NCBI GenBank assembly: GCA_036003705.1
Contig: DASYSE010000081.1
Location: 1 to 49,912 of the forward strand
Length of the DNA: 49,912 nucleotides
Source: CALGFH01 sp036003705
GTDB lineage: Bacteria; Actinomycetota; CALGFH01
Direction: 5' to 3'
Numbering within the stretch: position 1 is the stretch's first letter; every line of letters begins with the position of its first letter. The position numbers and the translations under genes are program-made. This document shows positions 22,730 to 29,835 of this stretch, piece after piece. The notes under the pieces were generated by a model that was given only the letters and a program-made list of their open reading frames with translations, was not told the origin of the DNA and ran no database searches.

Positions 22730-23605
22730 ATGACCACCTGGGTCGTCGTCCTCGTCGTCCTGGCCGTGCTCGCCCTGATCCTGTGGGGGATCAGCACCAT
22801 GGTCGAGGTGCTGCAGGAGTACGAGCGCGGCGTGGTCTTCCGGCTCGGCCGGGTCAAGGGCAAGCCCAAGGGCCCAGGGCTGATCATCCTGCTGCCGTTC
22901 AACATCGACCGCATGCGCAAGGTCACCCTGCAGACGGTGGCCATGAACGTCCCGCCCCAGGACGTGATCACCAAGGACAATGTCACCATGCGGGTCGACG
23001 CGGTCGTCTACTCCCGGGTGGAGAAGCCGGTGCCGGCGGTCGTCATGGTCCAGAACTACCTGTTCGCGGTCAGCCAGGCCGCCCAGACCAACCTGCGGGC
23101 CATCCTCGGCAAGTACGACCTGGACACCCTGCTCAGCGAGCGCGAGCGGATCAACCGGGAGCTGCACGGGATCATCGCCCAGCGCACCCACGAATGGGGC
23201 GTCGAGGTCATCGGGGTCGAGGTCAAGGACGTGGACCTGCCCGACGACCTGCGCCGGGCGATGGCCCGCGAGGCCGAGGCCGAGCGCGAGGCCAGGGCCC
23301 TGCTGATCTCGGCCGACGCCGAGCGGCGGGTGTCGCGGGTGCTGTCCGAGGCCGCCGGGGTGATGGGCGAGCATCCCCAGGCCATGCAGCTCCGCTTCCT
23401 GCAGACGGTTGCCGCCGTGGCCACCGAGCAGAACTCGACCCTGGTCATGCCGATCCCGATCGAGCTGCTGAGCCTGTTCCCGCGCACGGGCGGCGGCGAC
23501 CCCGGCAACGGCCGCCCGGCCGTCCCTCCGCCCCCGCCCCCCCGGACCACACCGGGCCCGGAGGAGGGGCGCCAGCCCGAGCAGGGCAACGGTCGCCCCG
23601 GCTAG
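22730..23605 (+). CDS. SPFH/stomatin-like protein (slipin)
   Basis: A 291-residue membrane-attached SPFH protein. The N-terminal anchor is WVVVLVVLAVLALILWG. The SPFH domain begins VEVLQEYERGVVFRLGRVKG and includes GLIILLPFNIDRM, VPPQDVITKDNVTMRVDAVV, QTNLRAILGKYDLD and WGVEVIGVEVKDVDLP. A helical stretch rich in A and E (about 175-215) follows, and the tail after residue 250 is proline- and glycine-rich, probably disordered. Such proteins oligomerise into membrane platforms and work with NfeD proteases. GGAGGG lies 8 nt upstream of the ATG. The nfeD-membrane protein-slipin order makes one probable operon. Confidence 0.92.
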   Translation: MTTWVVVLVVLAVLALILWGISTMVEVLQEYERGVVFRLGRVKGKPKGPGLIILLPFNIDRMRKVTLQTVAMNVPPQDVITKDNVTMRVDAVVYSRVEKPVPAVVMVQNYLFAVSQAAQTNLRAILGKYDLDTLLSERERINRELHGIIAQRTHEWGVEVIGVEVKDVDLPDDLRRAMAREAEAEREARALLISADAERRVSRVLSEAAGVMGEHPQAMQLRFLQTVAAVATEQNSTLVMPIPIELLSLFPRTGGGDPGNGRPAVPPPPPPRTTPGPEEGRQPEQGNGRPG

Positions 23606-23674
23606 CGTCTTTACACCCCGTTGAAGCTGGTCGTGCGATACCAGGGCCGCAACCGAAGCGTTACTGGCCGGAGA

Positions 23675-23703
23675 TTGAGGCTGACGTGGGGGTGGGTTAC
23701 GCT
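23675..23703 (+). promoter_or_regulatory. Possible promoter of whiB
   Basis: TTGAGG (23675-23680) and TACGCT (23698-23703) are spaced by 17 nt, about 98 nt upstream of the whiB ATG. This gives a leader of roughly 90 nt, long enough for regulation, as is common for whiB genes. Confidence 0.45.
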
Positions 23704-23801
23704 GCGATGACGAGCCGCTCGACCAGATTGGGGGCGGTGCGCCCGGCTCAAATGGCCCGCGGATGACACGCGAGCGACCAGGGCGAGGAAGGAACATCGG
23801 C

Positions 23802-24101
23802 ATGTCCACCCCATCGGGCGCCGCAGCCGGCGGCGGCCTGTCCTCCACGGATCTTCAGATCGGCTGGCAGTACCGGGCAGCCTGCAAGGGCCCGGTGTCC
23901 AACCTGTTCTTCGCCCCCAACCACCTGGAACGCAAGGAGGAGCGCCTGGCCCGCGAGTCGGCCGCCAAGGCGATCTGCCGCGGCTGCCCGGTGCTGGCCG
24001 AGTGCCGCGAGTACGCCCTGCTGGTCCGCGAGCCCCACGGCATCTGGGGCGGGCTCAACGAGTACGAGCGACGGCAGCTCCTGGCCCGCCGCGCCGGCTG
24101 A
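23802..24101 (+). CDS. WhiB-family iron-sulfur transcriptional regulator
   Basis: A 99-residue WhiB-like protein. Four cysteines at 28, 59, 62 and 68 (AACKG, CRGCPVLAEC) bind a [4Fe-4S] cluster; GIWGG at 80-84 is the turn that contacts the primary sigma factor; and YERRQLLARR is the basic DNA-binding tail. The start ATG 23802 has GAGGAAGGA 8 nt upstream; a longer frame from 23763 adds no conserved residues. WhiB proteins are restricted to Actinobacteria and their phages, so this gene fixes the phylum. Neighbours (ArsA pair, PonA2-like PBP, DUF4177, RidA) match the WhiB4 neighbourhood of mycobacteria, so a redox-sensing WhiB4 role is the likeliest. Confidence 0.93.
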   Translation: MSTPSGAAAGGGLSSTDLQIGWQYRAACKGPVSNLFFAPNHLERKEERLARESAAKAICRGCPVLAECREYALLVREPHGIWGGLNEYERRQLLARRAG

Positions 24102-24153
24102 ACCGATAGCCTCCCTGGGCCGGTACCCGAACGCCGAGCCGATGGAGAGGCCC

Positions 24154-24306
24154 ATGACCGCCTGGGAGTACGCGACCGTTCCCCTGCTGCCGCACAACAC
24201 CAAGCAGATCCTCGACAACTGGGGCGAGGACGGCTGGGAGCTGGTCGCCGTCCACACCGCCGACGTCGGCGGCACCATCGCCTTCTTCAAGCGCCCCAGG
24301 GCCTAG
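24154..24306 (+). CDS. DUF4177-like small protein, 50 aa
   Basis: A short gene with GGAGAGG upstream of ATG 24154. It encodes TAWEYATVPLLPHNTKQILD then NWGEDGWELVAV and a terminal FFKRP. WEY at the N-terminus, the NxWGxDGWELV core and the F-x-KRP end define DUF4177. These are small alpha-beta proteins of unknown function. In M. tuberculosis a homologue (Rv3678A, from memory) sits in the same neighbourhood. It follows whiB by 52 bp on the same strand and may be cotranscribed. Confidence 0.85.
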   Translation: MTAWEYATVPLLPHNTKQILDNWGEDGWELVAVHTADVGGTIAFFKRPRA

Positions 24307-24352
24307 CCCTCCGGCCTGTGGGCGGAGCGACCGTGATGTCGCGGTCGCCCGT

Positions 24353-24358
24353 TAGGTT
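24353..24358 (+). promoter_or_regulatory. -10 box (TAGGTT) of the leaderless helicase gene
   Basis: TAGGTT ends 6 nt before the ATG at 24365 and no Shine-Dalgarno is present. The spacing equals that at three other genes in the window. Confidence 0.5.
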
Positions 24359-24364
24359 CGCGCC

Positions 24365-26263
24365 ATGGACCTCGACGCCGCCTTCGCCGCCCTGCCCGAG
24401 CTGACCGAGCGGACGGCCCAGCGACGCATGGCCTCCTCGGTGGCGGCCGCGCTCACCGACCAGCTCCCGCTGCTGGTGCATGCCCCGACCGGGGTCGGCA
24501 AGTCGCTCGGCTACCTGGTCCCGATCGTGGCCGCCGGGCGCCGCGCGATCGTCGCCACCGCCACCAAGGCGCTGCAGTCGCAACTGGTCGAGCGCGACCT
24601 GCCCCGGCTCGCCGACGCCTTCGGCACCACCTCCGCCCTGGCCATGGGTCGGGCCAACTACGCGTGCCTGGCGCGGATGGATGCCCTGGTGGCGGCGACC
24701 CGGCTGGCCGCGACGGCGGCCGAGGAGGCGGCCCTCGAGCTGGTCGCCTGGGCGGTCGACTCGCCGACGGGCAGCCGGCTGGACGCCCCGCCCGGGGTCC
24801 GGGACGACGTCTGGGACCTGGTCTCGACCAGCGGCGAGGACTGCCCGGGGCAGAAGGGCTGCGCCTTCCACCAGCGCTGCATTGCCGAACGCGCCAGGGA
24901 GCAGGCCCGCGAGGTGGACGTGGTCGTCACCAACCACCACCTCCTGCTGCTCGAGCTGGAGCTGCGCGCCATGGCCGACGCCCCGGGGGTGATGCTGCCC
25001 GAGGTCGACGTGATCGTGGTCGACGAGGCCCACCGTCTGGCCGATCACGCCGCCGACCTGTACGGAGCCACCGTGACCGCGGCCAGGATGGGTCGGGCCG
25101 GGGCGGCCGCCGACGCCGCCGCCAAGGCGGCGGGGCTGCGCAGCGACTGGGCCCGGCGCCTCCGGGGCCGGTTCCTCGAGCTGGCCGCCGACCTTCCCCC
25201 CGGCCCGGTCCTGCCCGGTGGGCGGGCCCACGCCACCCTGTCCGCCGCCCTCAACCCCCTCGTCAGCGAGGTCCAGGCCGCCGCCGCCACCCTCAAGGAC
25301 CTCGGCGACCACGCCGACGAGCCCGACGCCGCCATCCTCGCCGCCCGCCGCCGCCTGCGAGGCCTCACCCGCGACCTCACCCGCCTCGCCACCCCGACCG
25401 GGCCGGACGACGACGCCGGCGCCGCGCCCGAGCTGGCGGTGTGGGTGGAGGAGGGGCGGGCTGGGGGACGGGTGGTGCGGTCGGCGCTGGTCGAGCCAGG
25501 ACCGGTGCTGGACGCGGTGCTGTGGAACCGGACGGCGTCGGTGGTGGCCTGCTCGGCCACCTTGGCCGTGGCCGGCAGCCTTGACGTCGCCGCCCGCGCG
25601 CTGGGGGTGCGCGACCCGGCCACCCTGGTCGCCGCGTCGCCGTTCGACTTCCGGCGCAACGCGCTGCTCTACGTCCCCCGGACCCTGCCCACCCCCTCCT
25701 CGTCCGGCTTCCAGGCCGCGGCCGAGCGCGAGCTGGCCGCCCTGGTCGAGGCATCCCGCGGCCGGGCGCTGGTGCTGTGCACCTCCTGGCGGGCGGTCGA
25801 GTCGTTCGCCGCCGCCCTGTCCGGCCTGCCCTACGAGCTGCTGGTCCAGGGCGACGACGTCCCGGCCCGGCTGGCCGCCCGCTTCCGCGACGAGGTGGCC
25901 AGCGTGCTGGTGGCCACCAGGACCTTCTTCGAGGGGTTCGACGTCCCCGGCGAGAGCCTGTCGCTGCTCGTCCTTGACCGGCTGCCGTTCCCCCGGCCCG
26001 ACGACCCCCTGCTGGCCGAGCGTGGCCGGCGGGTCGAGGCGGCCGGAGCCTCCCGGTTCGCCGAGGTATGGCTGCCCGCCGCCGCCGTCTCCCTGCAGCA
26101 GGCGCTGGGCCGCCTGGTCCGCTCGGAGACCGACCGGGGCGTCATGGCCGTGCTCGACCGGCGCCTGGCCGACGCCGGCTACCGCGCCCCCCTGCTGGCC
26201 AGCCTCCCCCCCGCCCGCCTGACCCGCTCACTTGACGACGTCGGTTCCTTCCTCGCCCTATAG
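24365..26263 (+). CDS. DinG/XPD-like ATP-dependent DNA helicase
   Basis: A 632-residue superfamily 2 helicase. Walker A is APTGVGKS at residues 40-47 and the DEAH box is at 220-223 (VVDEAHRLADH). Four cysteines at 101, 160, 166 and 172 (NYACL, DCPGQKGC, QRC) can hold the [4Fe-4S] cluster of the XPD/DinG family. The C-terminal helicase motifs are CSATL, LCTSWRAVESF, ATRTFFEGFDVPG, LVLDRLPFPRPDDPL and QQALGRLVRSETDRG. DinG enzymes unwind D-loops, R-loops and forked DNA in repair and replication restart. The gene appears leaderless. Actinobacteria commonly have this form next to the whiB/RidA cluster. Confidence 0.92.
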   Translation: MDLDAAFAALPELTERTAQRRMASSVAAALTDQLPLLVHAPTGVGKSLGYLVPIVAAGRRAIVATATKALQSQLVERDLPRLADAFGTTSALAMGRANYACLARMDALVAATRLAATAAEEAALELVAWAVDSPTGSRLDAPPGVRDDVWDLVSTSGEDCPGQKGCAFHQRCIAERAREQAREVDVVVTNHHLLLLELELRAMADAPGVMLPEVDVIVVDEAHRLADHAADLYGATVTAARMGRAGAAADAAAKAAGLRSDWARRLRGRFLELAADLPPGPVLPGGRAHATLSAALNPLVSEVQAAAATLKDLGDHADEPDAAILAARRRLRGLTRDLTRLATPTGPDDDAGAAPELAVWVEEGRAGGRVVRSALVEPGPVLDAVLWNRTASVVACSATLAVAGSLDVAARALGVRDPATLVAASPFDFRRNALLYVPRTLPTPSSSGFQAAAERELAALVEASRGRALVLCTSWRAVESFAAALSGLPYELLVQGDDVPARLAARFRDEVASVLVATRTFFEGFDVPGESLSLLVLDRLPFPRPDDPLLAERGRRVEAAGASRFAEVWLPAAAVSLQQALGRLVRSETDRGVMAVLDRRLADAGYRAPLLASLPPARLTRSLDDVGSFLAL

Positions 26264-26309
26264 GCTCTGGCCGCAGCGTCACGGCCGGCCCGGACAAAGG
26301 AGCCCGCAC

Positions 26310-26771
26310 ATGCCCACCCCCGAGGAGCGTCTCGAGCAGCTCGGCGTCAGCCTTCCGTCACCGGCCGTCCCGGTCGCCGCCTACGTCCCCTGCGTGCGCA
26401 CCGGCAACCTCGTCTACGTCTCGGGCCAGGTGCCGCTGGTCGACGGCAAGCCGAGCCACCTCGGCCGCCTCGGCGAGGACGTCGGCCTCCAGGACGGCCG
26501 CGCCGCCGCCCGCACCTGCGCGATCAACCTGATCGCCGCCCTCAAGGCCGAGCTGGGGGAGCTCTCCCGGGTCCGCCGGGTGGTCAAGCTGACCGGGTTC
26601 GTGGCCAGCACCCCCGACTTCACCGACCAGCCCACCGTCGCCAACGGGGCCAGCGAGCTGTTCGGCGAGGTCTTCGGCGATGCCGGCCGCCACGCCAGAG
26701 CGGCCGTCGGCGTCGCCGCCCTTCCCCTCGGCGTCCCGGTCGAGGTCGAGGCCATCGTCGAGGTCGGGTAG
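26310..26771 (+). CDS. RidA (YjgF/YER057c/UK114) family protein
   Basis: A 153-residue RidA-like protein with AAAGGAG 7 nt upstream of ATG 26310. Motifs are YVPCVRTGNLVYVSGQVPL, RTCAINLIAALKAELGEL, VVKLTGFVASTPDF, and HARAAVGVAALPLGVPVEVE, whose Arg corresponds to the residue that hydrolyses reactive enamine/imine intermediates in true RidA. It belongs to the YjgF/Atu1372-like subgroup with an extended N-terminus. It lies 46 bp after the helicase on the same strand, as in other actinobacteria (Rv3678c-like, from memory). The likely job is removal of 2-aminoacrylate-type metabolites. Confidence 0.9.
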   Translation: MPTPEERLEQLGVSLPSPAVPVAAYVPCVRTGNLVYVSGQVPLVDGKPSHLGRLGEDVGLQDGRAAARTCAINLIAALKAELGELSRVRRVVKLTGFVASTPDFTDQPTVANGASELFGEVFGDAGRHARAAVGVAALPLGVPVEVEAIVEVG

Positions 26772-26777
26772 CGGGCG

Positions 26778-27341
26778 CTAGTCCCCGGTGCGGCGACGGC
26801 TTCGGTAGGTGCGGGTCTTGGTGCGGTTGCCGCAGGTCTGCATCGAGCACCAGCGGCCAGAGCGGTTCTTCGAGCGGTCGTAGAAGGCCCACTGGCAGGA
26901 CTCGGCCGAGCAGGCCTTGAGCCGCTCCCAGGTGCCTTGGGCGCTGGCCTGGGCGACACCGGCCAGGAGTGCGGCGAACGCGCCCCGGCAGCCGGCCGAT
27001 CCGGGCCCGAGCACCGGACGCCCGTCGGAGTCGAACGCCACCCGCAGGGGGAGCCCGGCCGCGGTCCGGTTGACGACCTGGAGCGCGGCCGGGTCGAGGG
27101 GTTCGCCGTGGTTGACCCGGAGCATCGCCCGTAGGGCCTCGCGCAGCTCGATGGCCAGGGCCAGGTCGTCGTCTCCGACCGACTCCGACGCGGCCAGCAG
27201 CCCATGGCCGACCAGGAAGTCCCGGAGGGCGTCCGGGCTGCCGAGCTGCTCGTCGTTGTCCTCGAGGTCGATGGTGTTGACCAGCGCCTGGACGGCCGCG
27301 AGCTCCTTCGGGACGAGCTCCTCGCCTGCCGTGGTCTCCAT
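26778..27341 (-). CDS. CGNR zinc-finger (ABATE domain) putative regulator
   Basis: A 187-residue protein. The N-terminal two-thirds is the ABATE domain (VQALVNTIDLE, DALRDFLVGHGL, LALAIELREALRAML, plus PLRVAFDSDGRPVLGP). The C-terminal CGNR zinc finger (about 143-180) has CSAESCQWAFYDRSKNRSGR then WCSMQTCGNRTKTRTYRSR, with four cysteines and the CGNR box. These proteins are regarded as stress-linked transcription factors, usually encoded next to a target gene. It is divergent from the unknown basic protein at 27457, and a perfect inverted repeat lies between them, so autoregulation or regulation of that gene is plausible. It converges on ridA with only 6 bp between stops. Confidence 0.88.
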   Translation of the reverse strand: METTAGEELVPKELAAVQALVNTIDLEDNDEQLGSPDALRDFLVGHGLLAASESVGDDDLALAIELREALRAMLRVNHGEPLDPAALQVVNRTAAGLPLRVAFDSDGRPVLGPGSAGCRGAFAALLAGVAQASAQGTWERLKACSAESCQWAFYDRSKNRSGRWCSMQTCGNRTKTRTYRSRRRTGD

Positions 27342-27395
27342 CGGATGTCCTCCTCGCCAGACGCCGGTCCAACACCGGCCATCTCAGTTTAGCGG

Positions 27396-27438
27396 TTGCA
27401 CGCAAGCGAACACCACTGTACACTGTTTACTGGTGTTC
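27396..27438 (+). promoter_or_regulatory. Promoter with overlapping operator-like inverted repeat
   Basis: TTGCAC (27396-27401) and TACACT (27419-27424), spaced by 17 nt, form a promoter for the small gene at 27457. The perfect inverted repeat GAACACCA (27408-27415) ... TGGTGTTC (27431-27438), with a 15-nt spacer, covers the -10 and the predicted start site. A protein bound there would block this promoter. The centre-to-centre distance of the arms, 23 bp, is about two helical turns. The divergent CGNR protein is the obvious candidate regulator. Confidence 0.6.
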
Positions 27439-27456
27439 AGAGACGAGGAGGTCGCC

Positions 27457-27714
27457 ATGAGTCGGGAGATCGACAGGGACCACAGCGATCAGCGGATCGC
27501 CGAGCTGCACGCCGACGCGGAGCAGTTCCAGCAGCTGGGGATGTCGAAGCGGAGGCGCCAGCGCCGGTCGCTCGGGCGTCTTGGTCGGCTGCTGTGGCCG
27601 ACCGGTGTGGCCTCGAGGGCCAACCACGTGCTGGGCGAGCTCCTCAGCCCGCCCTGGCCGTCCCGGCGGGACGCCCTCGGGCCGAGCCGCCTGAACCCGA
27701 GCCTCGGCCGCTGA
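27457..27714 (+). CDS. Small basic protein of unknown function, 85 aa
   Basis: An 85-residue protein with GACGAGGAGG upstream of the ATG. The N-terminal part is acidic and helical (REIDRDHSDQRIAELHADAE). A strongly basic block KRRRQRRSLGRLGRLL follows, then a glycine-, proline- and serine-rich tail. There is no signal peptide. I recognise no family. The basic block could bind nucleic acid or act as an amphipathic membrane helix. Its own promoter carries an operator-like repeat shared with a divergent CGNR regulator gene, so it may be the regulated partner. It ends 74 bp before the CapA lipoprotein gene. Confidence 0.65.
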   Translation: MSREIDRDHSDQRIAELHADAEQFQQLGMSKRRRQRRSLGRLGRLLWPTGVASRANHVLGELLSPPWPSRRDALGPSRLNPSLGR

Positions 27715-27788
27715 GCGGGCCTGACAAGGCGGGTCACGGCGTGCGACCCTAGGCGGCGCTTCGCCAAGCGCTGAGCCTGGAGTGCGCC

Positions 27789-28910
27789 GTGCCCCGTCCA
27801 TCCCGCCGTTTCTTCGCCTCCCTGGTCCTGGCGGCGCTGCTGCCGAGCGCCTGCGTCGGCGTCCAGGACGACGGCGGCCAGGCGACCCAGACGACCGGGG
27901 TGGCCAAGGCGCCGGCGACGACGGCCAGGCGCACGACCACCACCTCACCGAAGCGGGCCAGCGGCGCCAGGGAGCCGACCGGCGAGTCGGTGACCCTGGC
28001 CTTCGGCGGCGACGTCCACTTCGAAGGAGCGGTCGGCTCCCGGCTCTCCGCCAACCCGTCCACCGCCCTCGGCCCGGTCGCCCGGGTGCTCCGCCGGGCC
28101 GACCTGGCCGTGGTCAATCTCGAGACCGCCATCACCGAGCGCGGCACCCCTGCCGCCAAAGAGTTCACCTTCCGGGCCCCGCCGGCGGCCCTCACCGCCC
28201 TCAAGGAGGCCGGCATCGACGTCGCCACCATGGCCAACAACCACGGCCAGGACTTCGGCGTCGTCGGGCTGCGCGACTCCCTGGCCGCGGCCAGCAGGGC
28301 CAAGCTCCCGGTGGTCGGCATCGGCCGCAACGCCGACGAGGCCTTCCGGCCCCACGAGGTCACGGTCAAGGGGCAGCGCATCGCCGTGCTCGGCGCCACC
28401 CAGGTCCTGGACAGCAACCTCGCCGCCGCCTGGACCGCCGGCGACGGCAAGCCCGGCCTGGCCTCGGCCTACGAGGAGGAGCGGCTGCTGGCCGCCGTCC
28501 GGGCGGCCAGGGCCGAGGCCGACACCGTGGTGGTCGACCTGCACTGGGGCCGGGAGCTGGTCAACTGTCCCATCGACCGGCAGCGCGCGCTCGCCCCCAA
28601 GCTGGTCGCGGCCGGCGCCGACGTGGTCGTCGGCTCCCACGCCCACGTCCTCCTCGGCGGCGGCTACCTGCGAGGTGCCTACGTCCACTACGGCCTCGGC
28701 AACTTCGTCTTCTACTCCCGCGGCGGCCTCACCGCCCAGAGCGGGGTCCTGCTCCTGACTGTGCGCGGCCGCGCTGTCGGGGCCTCCCGCTGGGTCCCCG
28801 CCGTCATCTCCGGTGGCATCCCCATCCCCCTCGAAGGCGCCGCCGCCGACCGGGCCGTCGCCTCCTGGGAGTCCCTCCGCCGCTGCACCGGCCTGTCCGC
28901 CAAGCCGTGA
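27789..28910 (+). CDS. CapA-family lipoprotein (PGA_cap metallophosphatase fold)
   Basis: A 373-residue protein starting at GTG 27789. The signal peptide ends in a lipobox, LLPSAC, with Cys22 the lipidated residue. A Thr- and Lys-rich linker (about 30-60) leads to the CapA/PGA_cap domain: VTLAFGGDVHFEG, RVLRRADLAVVNLETAI, TMANNHGQDFGVVGL, VVDLHWGRE, VVVGSHAHVLLGG and VHYGLGNFVFYS. This domain has the metallophosphoesterase fold and occurs in poly-gamma-glutamate synthesis proteins, but no capB/capC genes are nearby. As a stand-alone lipoprotein it probably acts on a cell-envelope polymer. Its substrate cannot be read from the sequence. Confidence 0.88.
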   Translation: MPRPSRRFFASLVLAALLPSACVGVQDDGGQATQTTGVAKAPATTARRTTTTSPKRASGAREPTGESVTLAFGGDVHFEGAVGSRLSANPSTALGPVARVLRRADLAVVNLETAITERGTPAAKEFTFRAPPAALTALKEAGIDVATMANNHGQDFGVVGLRDSLAAASRAKLPVVGIGRNADEAFRPHEVTVKGQRIAVLGATQVLDSNLAAAWTAGDGKPGLASAYEEERLLAAVRAARAEADTVVVDLHWGRELVNCPIDRQRALAPKLVAAGADVVVGSHAHVLLGGGYLRGAYVHYGLGNFVFYSRGGLTAQSGVLLLTVRGRAVGASRWVPAVISGGIPIPLEGAAADRAVASWESLRRCTGLSAKP

Positions 28911-28988
28911 TCGCGTCGGGCGCCCATGCCACGATGCACGGGCGGCCGGGCTCCTGGGGAGGACTCCCCCGAACCAGCCGGGTCGGCG

Positions 28989-29483
28989 CTATGTCTGCAG
29001 AGCGTCCAACAGCTGCTCCTCCAGCCAACCGAGGTAGCTCAGCAGGCGGAGGGCGGGGGCGCGGGGATCGCTGTCGTCGACCTCGCCGTCGAAGTCCTCG
29101 GTGATGTCGAGGCGGACGCCGAGGGCCAGTCGGAGGTCGTTGAGGACGCCGAGCCAGGCGGCGGCCTCGCCGTCGGTCAGCTCGACCGTCCAGCGCCGGA
29201 CGCTGGTCGAGCCTCTGGCCAGGCTCTCGATGACCAGGTCGAGGTTGGCCAGCTTCTCCTTGACCAGGTCGTCGTGCATGAGTCGGTGGTACTCGGTGTC
29301 GCGCTCGACGTCGGCCACGTCCAGGTAGGCCGGGGGGAACAGCCGCTGGTTGACGGGCTCGTCGGCGCCCTCGGCGAGGACGGTGCGGAGCTGGTCGGGC
29401 AGGCCTTGCAACACGGCGACCTCGTCGTGCCCGAGCCGGACCCGCACCCGGTCGCCGCCGACCCGCTTGAACGACCCCGCCAC
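28989..29483 (-). CDS. DUF2017 protein, ClpS-associated
   Basis: A 164-residue protein (GTG start at 29483) matching DUF2017: DEVAVLQGLPDQLRTVL near the N-terminus, LFPPAYLDVADVERDTEYHR, then MHDDLVKEKLANLDLVIESL, LTDGEAAAWLGVLNDLRLAL with LGVRLDITEDFD, and a C-terminal LLSYLGWLEEQLLDAL. The family is found almost only in actinobacteria, nearly always directly after clpS, and has no known function. Here it starts 3 nt after the clpS stop. A role in adaptor-dependent ClpAP/ClpC proteolysis is inferred from this linkage. Confidence 0.88.
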   Translation of the reverse strand: MAGSFKRVGGDRVRVRLGHDEVAVLQGLPDQLRTVLAEGADEPVNQRLFPPAYLDVADVERDTEYHRLMHDDLVKEKLANLDLVIESLARGSTSVRRWTVELTDGEAAAWLGVLNDLRLALGVRLDITEDFDGEVDDSDPRAPALRLLSYLGWLEEQLLDALQT

Positions 29484-29486
29484 CGC

Positions 29487-29789
29487 CTATCGATCCTTCT
29501 GCATGGTCGCCCAGAGGCCGTGGCCGTGGAGGCGGTAGACGTCGAACTCGGCCTTCTCCCTCGGTCCGCTGGACACCACCGCCTTGCCCTTGTGGTGGAC
29601 GTCCAGCATCAGCCGGGTGGCCTTCTCCCTGGAGTAGCCGAACAGCTTCTGGAGCACGAACACGACGTAGGACATCAGGTTGACGGGGTCGTTCCAGACG
29701 ATCACCACCCAGGGAATGTCGGGCTCGGCGACGTCGTCGTGCTGCTCGGTGCGCTCGCGCACCGGGGCGGTCGTGCTCATGGGCGACAT
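29487..29789 (-). CDS. clpS: ClpS, adaptor of the Clp protease
   Basis: A 100-residue ClpS. After a variable acidic N-terminus, the core has WVVIVWNDPVNLMSYVVFVL (the N-x-P substrate-binding region), YSREKATRLMLDVHHKGKAV and VYRLHGHGLWATM. ClpS delivers N-degron substrates to a ClpA/ClpC ATPase. Two ATGs (29789 and 29777) are possible; neither has a strong ribosome site. It lies 46 nt after the end of selB on the same strand and is followed by DUF2017, the usual actinobacterial partner. Confidence 0.93.
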   Translation of the reverse strand: MSPMSTTAPVRERTEQHDDVAEPDIPWVVIVWNDPVNLMSYVVFVLQKLFGYSREKATRLMLDVHHKGKAVVSSGPREKAEFDVYRLHGHGLWATMQKDR

Positions 29790-29835
29790 GGTGGCGCATT
29801 CGGCCGCCTCCGGCCATGCCTCCGGGCGCCGATGC

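Noticed and set aside
26778..27714. Toxin-antitoxin pair (CGNR gene and small basic protein)
   Set aside because: The genes are divergent rather than overlapping, and neither matches a known toxin or antitoxin fold; a regulator-target pair is simpler.
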